64,000 nucleotides of DNA from Vespula vulgaris (lineage: Eukaryota > Arthropoda > Insecta > Hymenoptera > Vespidae), in contig NC_066589.1 in the NCBI RefSeq assembly GCF_905475345.1, positions 9,726,001-9,790,000 of the forward strand, read 5' to 3'. A model generated the notes under the pieces. It was not told where the DNA came from, made no database searches, and saw nothing but the letters and a program-made list of their open reading frames with translations. The position numbers and the translations under genes were made by a program. How positions within the stretch are numbered: the stretch's first letter is position 1; the number at the start of each line of letters is the position of its first letter. Of this stretch, positions 1-11,259 are shown in pieces.

Positions 1-1500
1 ATATAAATGTATATATTATATACGATGTATGTACTTGCATATATCACTCCGCGTTATTGAGAAAAATTTGAAGGCATATTCGGGCATAATTGATATACGT
101 ACGTATGTATGCACGTATATACGTATGTATATATCTATATATGTACGTACATTAGAAAACGTGTGGACATTCTTTGGTTATGTTTTTGTATCATAAAGAA
201 TTGCCAAGGAAAATTTATTTGTATGAAATAATCATAATTTACGATTGAATAGTATCGATATCATGCAACTCAGTTATAAAACAATCTTAATTTTATTCTT
301 ATCCAGTTTACATAACCACGTTCGGAACGTAGTAGGAACGTGTAGTTTGAGTTGTGAAGATTATGACGTATACGAACATTAAGCTTGATTTAATCGCATT
401 AAAAACATTTACATTCAATATTCTCGATGTTGTTTAATTGCATTTTTAACTCGAACTCTTCGTATCGAATTACTTCGTGCTATTTGCTGACGCATTTCGT
501 GGTGTCTTAAGAAAACTAAAATTACAATTCGTCGAGCAATCTATGTAAGTCAAGGAATATACGTACATATATACGTACGAACATAAATCTCAAACGTATG
601 TACGTATTTTTTCGCGTGCGTCATAATAAAATACGAATCCTATCGAACGTATTGGATTTGTATAAAAGATGATTAGAATAAATGATGTTTATGATAAACT
701 TGAAATACATAGTTCGATATCGTTCCATGTATTTCGAGACGCTACGAGAATCTAGCAACGATGATCGCGCAGAAAATGAACGGAGTAAATTAAAACGAAT
801 TGAAAACGATTCTTATCTTCCATATTTTGATATGACCTTATCGTATTCGATGACTCATTGAGTCAGCATTTTTCTACTTAACTATCGAAGGTTTATCGAT
901 CATCATCTTAATTTGGTCGATACTTTTAATGTCGTTATAATTATTGCAAGATATTATCGAAAATCTTTGACATCTGATAAAATATTGAACATTTTTTGAT
1001 CATGCTGAACATTACACCAACAAAAGTTCGTTTATAATAGAAAATTCGTGTGGTAGTATGGGCTCATTAATGATGCAAATGGCGGAAAAAAACGTTGAAA
1101 CGGTCGAAGGTGAGACGATCCATAACTATGATAGTGTGTGTGTTCCGTTGGTCACATATACGTAACGGTTTGCGCCCGCGTGGTAGCTTCTAGCAATAAC
1201 CGCTAGATTTTTCTCCAACTTTCCTTCCGCATTACTTCCGCGTCATTCTTCATTTTAGATTGAAAAAAAGTTACAGCTCGAGGTCAAAAAATAAATGGAT
1301 AATTTTGCGATGATGATATTAAATCTAAATAATATTTTCTGCGTCAAGAATACGATCGATACTGAGAGAAAATAATATTAAGGCCTCGCTAATCGATGGT
1401 CAATAATCCTTCCTACGGTTGCTTCATCGAGTTACGTAGTAGATACGTCAACCAATCCTATTACCTCCCTCGTATAAACGCGAAGCTGATTGGCTGTTAC
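1..1500. other. AT-rich region upstream of Hsc70-4, no gene seen
   Basis: This stretch has no long open frame and no recognised protein. It is AT-rich with short alternating purine-pyrimidine runs (TATG/TACG type) near its left end. It probably holds distal promoter sequence for the heat-shock cognate gene to the right. The reading frames around 1396-1711 are short, overlap each other on both strands and lie across the Hsc70-4 promoter and first exon, so they are not taken as genes. Confidence 0.6.
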
Positions 1501-1513
1501 CCGAGTAGAACAG

Positions 1514-1580
1514 GAAGAATATTCCAGAAGCGTCCTTTCCCGAATAATATATACGGCGATAGGGTGCGGATTCGTCACTC
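1514..1580 (+). promoter_or_regulatory. Hsc70-4 core promoter: heat shock element, TATA box, initiator
   Basis: A perfect three-unit heat shock element, GAATATTCCAGAA (GAA-nn-TTC-nn-GAA), lies at 1517-1529, with another GAA just before it. A TATATA box lies at 1548-1553. An initiator-like TCACTC with its A at 1577 sits 29 bases downstream of the TATA start, the normal spacing. A donor site AAAAG/GTACGT at 1655/1656 would close a short non-coding first exon (about 1577-1655). The acceptor at 1802-1803 opens the exon that carries the start codon. Confidence 0.7.
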
Positions 1581-1821
1581 ACGTTGCGAATCGTCGTGTG
1601 GAAAACTTCTTCACTATCCTTCGAGAAATTTTTAATATTCGGAAACAAAGAAAAGGTACGTTTTATATAGTGTTCTTTCTTCTCTATTGTCCGCTGAACG
1701 ATACAACGTGATAAATCGTGCGTTTAAATTTGGTGATTTTTCATTATTGAAAATAAAAGGAATAGAATAAATGTTCATCGGAAATATTTCCTCGTGATTT
1801 CAGAAATAAGAGAAAACTAAA

Positions 1822-4011
1822 ATGGCCAAAGCACCTGCAGTTGGTATTGATCTCGGCACAACCTACTCTTGCGTTGGTGTATTCCAACATGGAAAGGTCG
1901 AAATCATCGCCAATGATCAAGGAAATCGTACTACGCCCAGTTATGTTGCATTTACTGATACCGAGCGTCTCATCGGAGATGCTGCTAAAAATCAAGTTGC
2001 TATGAATCCGAACAACACCATCTTTGGTAAGTTGCTCATCGTGCTTATTGCTTCCAAATAAAACGCGTTTCATACATTTTTACGTATCGTACTTCTCAAT
2101 ACGACACTTTCATAAAATTTAATTAATTTAACTTTATCTTCCTCGATAAAGTCATTTCTTTATGACCAATAAATATAAGGCGTAATTATTAATTTTGGGC
2201 TTGAAGATTTTCTTTCTTCGTAACGAACGCAACGTGAACAAAATATTTATTTCTCTCGATGAATTTTGACAGATGCTAAAAGACTGATCGGGCGCCGTTT
2301 CGAGGACCCCATTGTCCAGACCGATATGAAGCACTGGCCGTTCACTGTTGTGAATGAAGGTGGCAAACCCAAAATTCAAGTTCAGTACAAAGGAGAGACG
2401 AAGACTTTCTTCCCAGAAGAAGTAAGTTCCATGGTCCTTGTGAAGATGAAGGAAACTGCAGAGGCATACTTAGGAAAGAACGTCACCAATGCCGTAATCA
2501 CAGTACCAGCTTACTTCAACGACTCGCAGCGTCAGGCAACCAAGGACGCTGGTACCATCTCGGGCTTGAACGTATTGCGTATCATCAACGAGCCCACCGC
2601 TGCCGCTATTGCTTATGGTCTAGATAAAAAAGCATCGGGCGAGCGTAACGTCCTTATTTTCGATCTTGGCGGTGGCACCTTCGACGTTTCTATTCTGACG
2701 ATCGAAGATGGCATCTTCGAGGTCAAGTCCACGGCAGGAGACACTCATCTTGGCGGTGAAGATTTCGACAATCGTATGGTCAATCATTTTGTCCAAGAAT
2801 TCAAACGCAAATATAAGAAAGATCTTACTTCCAACAAGCGTGCGTTACGTCGTCTCCGTACAGCTTGCGAACGTGCGAAGCGTACGCTTTCTTCATCGAC
2901 TCAAGCAAGTATCGAGATCGATTCTCTGTACGAAGGTATTGACTTCTATACTTCCATAACGAGGGCGCGTTTCGAAGAACTCTGTGCTGATCTCTTCAGA
3001 AGCACTCTCGAACCAGTTGAAAAATCTTTGCGCGATGCCAAGATGGACAAGGCTCAAATTCATGACATCGTCCTCGTCGGTGGATCCACGCGTATTCCGA
3101 AAATTCAGAAACTTTTGCAGGACTTCTTCAACGGCAAGGAACTAAACAAATCGATTAATCCCGACGAGGCTGTAGCCTACGGTGCGGCTGTACAAGCTGC
3201 TATCCTTCATGGAGACAAGTCCGAGGAGGTCCAAGATCTTTTGCTCCTCGACGTTACTCCATTGTCCCTTGGTATCGAAACCGCTGGCGGTGTCATGACG
3301 GCGCTTATCAAGAGAAATACAACTATTCCAACCAAGCAAACGCAAACATTTACTACTTATGCCGACAATCAACCTGGCGTATTGATTCAGGTATACGAGG
3401 GTGAACGTGCTATGACCAAGGACAACAATCTCTTGGGTAAATTCGAGCTGAGTGGAATTCCACCGGCACCACGAGGCGTACCGCAGATCGAAGTTACCTT
3501 CGATATCGATGCCAACGGTATCCTTAATGTTTCTGCCGTGGACAAATCTACTGGCAAAGAGAACAAAATCACCATTACTAACGATAAGGGACGTCTTAGT
3601 AAGGAAGACATCGAGAGAATGGTTAACGAGGCTGAGAAATATCGTAGCGAGGATGAAAAACAGAAGGAGACCATTGCTGCTAAAAACAGTCTTGAGTCTT
3701 ACTGCTTCAACATCAAGAGTACTGCAGAGGACGAGAAGCTCAAAGATAAGATCAGCGCCAGTGACAAGCAAGTTGTCCTAGACAAATGCAATGAGATCAT
3801 TAAATGGCTCGACGCTAATCAGCTGGCTGATAAGGAGGAATACGAGCATAAGCAGAAGGAACTGGAATCTATCTGCAATCCTATCATCACGAAATTGTAC
3901 CAAGGAGCAGGTGGAATGCCAGGTAGTTTCCCTGGTGCTGGTGGTGCTGCTCCTGGTGGAGCTCCTGGTGGTGGTAGCGCTTCTGGACCTACCATCGAGG
4001 AAGTCGACTAA
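1822..4011 (+). CDS. Hsc70-4: Heat shock cognate 70 kDa protein 4 (cytosolic Hsc70)
   Basis: ATP-dependent cytosolic chaperone that folds nascent proteins and serves clathrin uncoating and protein traffic with J-domain and nucleotide-exchange partners. The coding sequence is join(1822..2026, 2273..4011), 647 aa, close to the usual length of about 650. The frame closes at TTT G/AT, within the codon after IF. Visible signatures are the N-terminal IDLGTTYSCVGVF phosphate-binding loop, IFDLGGGTFDVSI, VLVGGSTRIPKIQ, the interdomain linker LLLLDVTPLSLGIE, a Gly/Ala/Pro-rich C-terminal tail and the terminal EEVD that binds TPR co-chaperones. A 5'UTR intron (1656-1803) is inferred. Codon use is more GC-rich than in the neighbouring genes, as expected for high expression. 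The promoter carries a heat shock element. RNF10 converges from the right. Identity is firm; choosing Hsc70-4 over another cytosolic paralogue rests on the introns and sequence type. Confidence 0.97.
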
Positions 4012-4055
4012 AAGAAATTCTGTTCCCCCTTGCCACTGCCCTCTTATTGTACTTG

Positions 4056-4061
4056 AATAAA
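4056..4061 (+). terminator. Polyadenylation signal AATAAA of Hsc70-4
   Basis: AATAAA lies 45 bases after the TAA stop and is followed by T-rich sequence from 4087 that fits the downstream element of a cleavage site. This gives Hsc70-4 a very short 3'UTR. Confidence 0.75.
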
Positions 4062-4777
4062 AGAACATAGAACAATTACAAGCAGCTTTTTTTTTCTTTT
4101 TTTTTTGTTCTAATACTCTGATAAACTGTAAAATTTTTCAGTTCCTGTTAATTTTTTTTTTTTCTTCATATATACTTACCATTTTATTTATTTATTTATT
4201 CCGCAACTACTAAGGTGATTTATTACATCAATTTGTACAGTATTCTTACAAAGATGTTTTACGCTGTGTTGTAACGGATAAGTCCATAAGGATTTGTTAA
4301 GTTTCTATGTTCGAAGAACTGCATAAATACAAAACATTTCTGAAATCTATGAAACGCATTTTTATTGTCCTCTCTTATACCATAAAATTATAGATCTAAA
4401 GTTATTATATCTTTACTAATGTTATATGTATTTGTTAATATCAATCGCGCGCTCGCACATTCACACAGGTAAAACCTTTATGTTTCGTTTAAAATACATA
4501 AAATCGATAATGCCATACGATTTCTCATATCTCTCTCTCTCGTTTAGGCAAATTCAATGATTTACGATATCCATACTTAGTTTGGAAAACAAGATTTTAT
4601 TTTACAAGCATTATAAAGGAAATTTTACACCAAACTTAATGACGAGTCTAACACTAAACACTTGCAATTTTTGCAATAAAATATCCAAATTTATTTCCGA
4701 AGACCAACTGAATTTTGAGTAAAATAAAGAACAAAACACATGCAGGTTCTCTAAAATTAATAACATTTAAGCTTCGT
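4062..4777. other. Gap between convergent genes; probable 3'UTR of RNF10
   Basis: AT-rich sequence between the stop codons of Hsc70-4 (+) and RNF10 (-). No open frame is convincing. Several TTTATT strings on the plus strand (for example near 4597 and 4690) would act as AATAAA on the minus strand, so much of this is probably the RNF10 3'UTR. Confidence 0.5.
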
Positions 4778-7220
4778 TTATGACGCGCGTGACATATTGG
4801 TTGCAAATAATACAGTAGCCTTACTCTTCTTCTTCTTTTTGCCTCTTACATTATCGTTTAACTTTGCTTCTGTAACATATATTAGATGCACATGTATAAT
4901 ACATATAGAGAAATTGTACGAATCAAAAAGTATACACACATACATACATAGACGCGTAAATATTTATTTCTATTAATATTGTCATACCAGCATTTAACAA
5001 TTTTGTCTGCTCCAAAGCCTGTGCTAAGGCATCGCCAAAACTTTGACTATAGGATGGAGCATGAGCACAATCGTCCTCCTCGATATCTGATCTAACAGAT
5101 TTTGATCTTTCAGGAAGGGTAGGTTTGACCGATGGCCAGGATCTTCCAGCTTTGAAGCGTGCACCAGTATTACGTAACATTTCAGCAAACGACGGCCCTT
5201 GTTCATTCGGGTTACTTATTTTTCTAGTAGTTGAGACAACTTCGTCAAATGTACTCAAAGACGGACTGCTGGCTACACTGGAGGTAGCCAATGATTCCGA
5301 TGGCGAAGGAATCGCATCTCTAAATATAAATATATTCAATTTTCAATGTAAATTTGTTAGGATTTATACTTGTAATCAATTAACAACATACTCCGTAAAA
5401 AGTTCTGGTTGCCACTGAGGAAAGTGACGCGTTGAATCGATGTTCACATTTGGCACTGGATATTTGCCCATTTGTTTGTTTTCTTCTTCTATTATCTTTT
5501 TCTCTCGTTTCCTTTCTTCGCGTTCCCTCCGTTGCCTCCTCTTCTGTCGGGTTTCCAATTGTTCTGTGATAACAAAATGTATGTAATAAATTCAAAGTAA
5601 TAATATAATCAATTTTAACGATAGATACATAGATTTATTACCATGAAAGGAATTAAGAACATCTTCCGACACAATAGGTGGTTTAAGTTCTATCTCAGCA
5701 ACCTCAAATTGACAAGTCAGAGGTAGATGGCATAGATATCTTAATCGCCGTCTTAGGTCTTCTGTAAAACTGCCTACTTCCTTTTCTAATAATTTTCCCG
5801 TAATAACCAGAGGACAATGCTCCAGACTACCATATTGCATTTCCAACATTTTCACATTCATTGCATGAAGATATACATTTTGTCCGTCCTCAACTAGAAA
5901 GAAATGTAAATGTAAGTTTTGCGATATACACGCTTACATATATATATACATGTATATATATTTCATTGTGATCAATTTCATCTACATTCATATTCACGAA
6001 AAATTGCAATTTTATAATCACCCTGATAGAAATAAAAGAATTTTTGCGAAGGCGAAGGTAATTGTGTTTCACTCGAAAATATGTTACTAGATTCTGTTGC
6101 CTCTTTGCACAAAGGTTGATCTTCTTTATATAAATTATTTACTTCGTCGTTACTTTGCTGTATTAATTGATGACTTTCTTGTTTCTCTTGTTCAACTTTA
6201 TCTCCTATTGATGTAGATGAAATATTTCCTATTACTTCTTGATGTGACCCGTCGTCGTTTACTTTCTATATTCAATTATATATTCGTTTAATTTTACTTT
6301 GTAATGAAAATGATAGAGAAAACCTTAAAAAATACCTTTTGTAGAAGTTCCTCTTCTCTCTTGGCAAGTTCACAAATCGCTTGTTCGATATAGCAATTTT
6401 CAGGGGAATGTGGATCATTCATTAATTCAATTTTTAACTGCGCGCGTTCACACTCGATGATATCCATGATCTATATTATAAAGATCTTTGATAACATTTT
6501 TAACAAATTTTAATTCCAATCCTGTTGCGTTTTGTAATCATTCGAACTTACGTCTTTTGGGTTTGCTATTAGAAGTTTGGAGTAAACTTGTTTATTGCAA
6601 CCTTTAGAAACCTGGAAAAATGTTGTTGGAGTGGCTGTAATAGGTTCACTTGCAGGCATTGCAATTAATGAACCCCTTTCACGTCGCATCAAACGTAATG
6701 TTATTGGATCTCCCAAATTGACAGCATTCTGTGTAACCTCAATAACACTAACATAAAAAAAAACCTTTAGTCGATATTTTATAAATAAATAATATAAAAT
6801 GATCAAAATGCGTGTATGAGAAGGTAATTTACCTTTTCAGATCAGATTTATGTACAGATTCATAACAAATAGGACACTTGCGCCAGGATTTATCAGACAA
6901 AGATAAATAATGCAGAATACACGACCAACAATAAACATGACCACAGCGAGTCATTTTTGCAGCTACTGGTGAAAACAAACAAATTGGGCACGATAAGCTT
7001 TCTGTATTATGAATTTTCTGAAATTAAAATTTAATATAAAATATCTTATTAGTTTATTTGTATAAGAAAAAAATAAATAAATGCATTTAGATACTTACTA
7101 CTTGTTCTATATATTTCCAATCAACGAGTGTATCAGGATCAGTTAGGTATAAAGAATAATCTTCGTTGGCAGTCACAACAAATTGGCAGCTAAAAAAGTA
7201 TAAAAACAAGTAAAAACTAT

Positions 7221-7267
<47 letters not shown>

Positions 7268-8165
7268 TAAATTGTAATTATGGATCTTCACCTGGCTTGT
7301 AAGAATTGTTCCTTGTTATACTTATGCCGTTGTACCGGCGGAAGCCATCTGTTGCTGTTACGATTATAGCCTTTACTAGCATTTCCCATTCTCCATGTAT
7401 CCGAACCACTTTGCATGTCACGTGGTTCATAATGGAAATTCAGCAGATGATTCAAATTCTGCTTTTTACTTCCTTGTGCCATAACTGAGCCGAACTCAGC
7501 TGTTTCAATTTCTACTACCTAAGATAATTTAAACTTAAAATATAGAAATTATTTTTTAATAGAATCGTTTTTATAAATATTTACCTTGGTATCCTCCTTT
7601 GAACCGCCATGATATTGTCCTTTAGGTTTTGGTCTCTTATCAAAAGTTTTTGCTTTTTGTGTATTGTACTTTTTTGTCTGATCATATTTAGACAAGCTAT
7701 TAGCGCCAGTTGGTTCACGTTTACGTGATGTTTTCGGAAATAATTTGTTGTTGGCAACATCTAAAATAAATAAAGCGTTCACGATTAAGGACCTTCAAGT
7801 ACTACGTATATATCGATAGAAAATCGTAAAATTTGCTTTCGTGGGCATTACGCCATATATGTTAATAATCGCATACAAAATAGCAGGTCCAAAATATCAT
7901 AATGGTCAGATATTATTAAACGAGTGTCAATATTTTAGAATATTAATATCGAAAAAGTATCATTTTAAAGAGTGTGGTTGGGGAGAGAAGAATATAAAAA
8001 AAAAGAAAAAAAAAAGAAGAAGCAAAACAAAACTATAAATCTAAAATAACGAACTAATGTCGTTTAACTACTAGCGACACGAAGTGGTGACGTACCTTGA
8101 CTTTTCTTGGAATCACCAGCAGTCCCCTTTGAAGAGGACTGTGGATATTTGGTCTTTTTGTCCAT
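4778..8165 (-). CDS. RNF10: RING finger protein 10, E3 ubiquitin ligase
   Basis: Twelve coding exons, all in phase (723 aa; human is 811): complement of 8165-8096, 7760-7585, 7518-7292, 7189-7099, 7017-6833, 6747-6552, 6470-6336, 6265-6022, 5893-5642, 5563-5392, 5319-4988, 4869-4778. The RING is C3HC4: C198, C201, C213, H215, C218, C221, C236 and C239, within CPICLF, TRCGHVYCWSC and KCPIC. Flanking family blocks are NLNHLLNFHYEPRD, CQFVVTANEDY, DPDTLVDWKYIEQV, YLCHLPLTCQFEVAEIEL, a basic ERKREKK stretch, PSFAEMLR and a Lys-rich tail. The family acts in the cytoplasm and nucleus; vertebrate RNF10 ubiquitinates 40S ribosomal proteins on stalled initiation complexes. The start at 8165 is the first ATG in this frame after an in-frame TGA and resembles the human MDK segment. 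The gene is divergent from RNase H1. The last small exon (KKKKKSKATVLFATN) is easily missed, because reading through the preceding exon gives a false end at 4923. Confidence 0.93.
7226..7262. repeat. (TA)n microsatellite in an RNF10 intron
   Basis: About 37 bases of TA in the intron between RNF10 exons 3 and 4. Confidence 0.9.
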
Positions 8166-8259
8166 TGGCAGTTCGGCTATAATTGGCCTCGTTTTTCGCG
8201 TTGGCAGAGATGTGGTCTCCTCCGTATGGAGAAATAATATTTTTCTGCAAGCCCTTCAT
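8113..8259 (-). other. Upstream ORF overlapping the RNF10 start
   Basis: An ATG at 8259 with A at -3 opens a 48-codon frame (begins MKGLQKNIISPYGG) that ends with TGA at 8113-8115. It runs past the RNF10 ATG at 8165 in another frame, all within RNF10 exon 1. If transcripts begin upstream of 8259, scanning ribosomes would meet this ATG first, so it could reduce RNF10 translation. The transcription start is unknown. Confidence 0.45.
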
Positions 8260-8399
8260 CTTCTTCAATAAGCCATGTTTCGTCAGTTCCAAAGTTGTAA
8301 AAGAAACCCTCGATAAGCCGATGGTCGACCGTCGATGAGTCGGTTTAACGACGTTTAAACAAAGCACAGAAAAAAGCGAAAGCTCTCGCTTTTTAGGAA

Positions 8400-9128
8400 G
8401 CGATTGGCCTCCCTTTCGTCGTAAACGACGATATAATATTTCTGCGGGCCACCGCGGTCGCGATTTCGTCGCTATGATGGCGACGAAATTAATGATCTTT
8501 GCGCAACCGGAAGTTTAGTCTGCAACGTCATTCGTTACTCGGTATCATTATTTTAAATAGTAACTAACACACTTTAAAGATACATTATAAACGTGTGCAA
8601 AAAAAATCTTCAACTATTCAAATTTTCTACTAGGGAGCGCTTTAATCATTTTAGATTTTGGCAGTAACTATTGTTTCTTCTCGTAATCGTTTATTTAAAC
8701 TAACGTAGTACGTAATATCGATACTTCCGTTATTCGAATGATCAGATACGAATTATCGATAAAGAAATCTCTTGAAGATAAGATTTGAATGATAAGTACA
8801 ATGTTGTAGATATTCTGTGATAATGATGCTTACGATGATTGTTGTAACATATAATAAAGCACGACAATATGACAAATCTTTATCAAATTTTTAATGTATT
8901 GAAATGGTAATAAAAACGCTCGCTAACCAGTTAGAGAAAAGGCGCGTTTAAGCGCATGCGCAAGAATTGTGTTTTTACATAAGACACGATACGTCTGCTA
9001 ACGATATATCTATTCATTGTTTACAGCTACTCTTCAGCTTCTGTAGAAACATCTTACAAAACCACTATACATAGAAAAAAGTCGATATTCATAGTTGACA
9101 TATACGAAAAGAATATTACTTTATATTT
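8400..9128. promoter_or_regulatory. Divergent promoter region of RNF10 and RNase H1
   Basis: Sequence between two head-to-head genes. An ETS-type site ACCGGAAGT lies at 8506-8514 near RNF10. A perfect palindrome GCGCATGCGC, the NRF-1/Erect wing consensus, lies at 8952-8961 near RNase H1. Both are typical of housekeeping bidirectional promoters. The part between 8560 and 8940 is AT-rich and shows no coding sequence. Confidence 0.5.
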
Positions 9129-10559
9129 ATGAGATCGAATATTTTTAATGTTATAAATTACATTTTGAAAATGCCATTTTATTATGCTGTTGCAAAAGGT
9201 CGAAATCCTGGAATTTACCTTAGTTGGTAATAAAAACGTAAACATAAAAGTGTATAAATATATATATGCCTTAAATATTTATTATAATCTTTTTTAAGGC
9301 CAGAATGTCAGGAACAAGTTAATAAATTTACTGGATCCATATATAAGAAGTTCTCATCAAAGTTAGAAGCAGAACATTTTATAAAACAATGCAGTGATTC
9401 TTCAAGCAAATTGATTGAAGAAAAGAAGTAAATATTTGCAATAATATTAAGTTATTTAAATAGATTTTCCATGATGTACTTCGTTCTATATTACCTTCCA
9501 TTAGACTAATTTTCTTAAGATTAATCAAAGATCTTTCTATCCTGTGCTATTGTTATTTTCATGCTTATATATATTAATGTGTGTGTGTGTGTGTGTGTGT
9601 ATATATCGCTTTAACAAAAATAAATAGATACAGATTATATAAGGTACAAGGTATTAATAATTTTTTTTTTTATTATTGTTAAGATTTGGATCAATCTTAG
9701 ATAAACAAAAAATAAACATACAGAAACGTTCATTGTCACCAGAATCAAAAAGAAAATGTTCAAAGTCTAAAATAAGGAAACTTGAATCTGCTGAAATTTC
9801 AAGTAAGGTAAATGTTAATTAATTTTGATCAAAATTTTATAATACGAATACAATATATATCAATCAAAGTTTATATATAACTATTTGCTATGCAGGAATC
9901 TCATTATACAACTCAAGAAAAAAATTTTACTATAGGAAATGAAGATTATGTTGATGTATATACAGATGGAGCATGCTCATCAAATGGTAGAAGAGGTGCA
10001 CAAGCAGGAATTGGTGTTTGGTTTGGAGACAATCATCCTTTGTTGGTTTCATTACTCATTGTATTGCTATCTTATATATTTTTAAATTATTAGTTATAGA
10101 AGATTTGTGATCTTATATTTACAGAAATGTATCCAAACCTGTAGTTGGTAGGGCAACTAATAATATGGCAGAGATTCAAGCAGTGACAGTAGCAGCTAGA
10201 CAGGCCAAAAAAGCAGGCATAATGAAATTAAAAATTAATACAGATTCCAAATTCCTTATTAATTGTATCACAAATTGGATGCCCAAATGGAAAAGAAATG
10301 GGTGGAAAACTGCAACTGATAAACCAGTTATCAATAAAACTGAACTCTTAGAAATGGAAGCAGCCTTGAAATCTATAGATGTTAAATGGGTAAAGTTTAT
10401 TTACAGTGTGATATCATTTCACATCAATTAATTGTCATGTAACAAGTTTAATTAATAATATTTATAACTTAATAGAATCATGTGAATGGACATGTTGGTA
10501 TATATGGTAATGAAATGGCAGATAAATTAGCAAGACAAGGTATTACAAATTATAAGTAA
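9129..10559 (+). CDS. rnh1: Ribonuclease H1, with a possible mitochondrial start
   Basis: Cleaves the RNA strand of RNA:DNA hybrids in nucleus and mitochondria. Exons: 9129-9226, 9299-9427, 9684-9807, 9896-10041, 10125-10389, 10476-10559, giving 281 aa from the upstream ATG or 267 aa from the ATG at 9171. The hybrid-binding domain (FYYAVAKGRNPGIYLSW...ECQEQV) begins right after the second Met. A Lys/Ser-rich linker follows, then the RNase H fold with TDGACSSNGRRG, MAEIQ, TDSKF, HVNGHVG and NEMADKLAR. Counting from 9129, the catalytic residues are D141, E182, D206 and D270, with His260. An in-frame TGA precedes 9129. The 14 residues between the two ATGs contain Arg and Lys but no acidic residue. 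The ATG at 9129 has T at -3 and that at 9171 has A. The fourth exon ends at a weak donor (TT/GTTGGT), chosen because it restores HPLNVSKP. Convergent with the IR gene. Confidence 0.93.
9579..9606. repeat. (GT)n microsatellite in an RNase H1 intron
   Basis: Eleven GT units followed by a short TA run, in the second intron of RNase H1. Confidence 0.9.
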
Positions 10560-11259
10560 ACTTTGGAAAAATAATGTTAATTATTTATTGTATATATCGA
10601 TAAAATATTTTATAAAATTGTGCATATTTCATTGCATTTGATTTAATACAGTCTATATCCTTTAATAATTCATAATTATAATATGAATATTATATAATGA
10701 TTCCTAAATATTCATAACAATGGTTCTAAAAGTACTATATTTTTTTAGTGTAATAAGTATATAAAAGTACTTTGAGATAAGTAATATTATAACTTAATTT
10801 TAAGTAAAAATATGCAAGTAATATTTTTTAACCGAGTATTTTTACTTTAATAACTGTTTCTCCGTTAAGATATTTAGAGTTGTAATTTTAAGATAAGGTT
10901 ATATCATTACTGTTTCTATCGAGTTTGTACTTTGAACTACTCTGAATGAATTGAATAAATTTTCGTTATAAAAACGTTCTCAGCATTCTTTTTAATTGTT
11001 AATTATGTAAATTTATTATTATTAAGTGAATATAAAGTATTAAGGTTACAGATTTTTTGCGTTTTATTATCTATTCATTGTGGAAAGCGAGCTACTTTCT
11101 GATTCATTATTTATATATTACGAGAAAGTAAGTATATAATAAATTAAAATTAATTTTTAATAAATATACTTTGATATAAATATATATACATAAATATCGG
11201 AACTAAATATAAACGTCGATGTGAACACTTTTTTCTAATACAGTATTTCAGAAATGTAT
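10560..11259. other. AT-rich gap between convergent genes (3'UTRs)
   Basis: Lies between the stop codons of RNase H1 (+) and the ionotropic receptor (-). AATAAA at 10954-10959 can serve RNase H1, and plus-strand TTTATT strings near 11010 and 11060 can serve the receptor. No coding frame is seen. Confidence 0.5.

Noticed and set aside
3142..3771. A 209-codon open frame antisense to Hsc70-4
   Set aside because: Long antisense frames opposite Hsp70-family genes are a known by-product of their codon use; the sense strand is a clear Hsc70 and the antisense frame resembles no domain I know.
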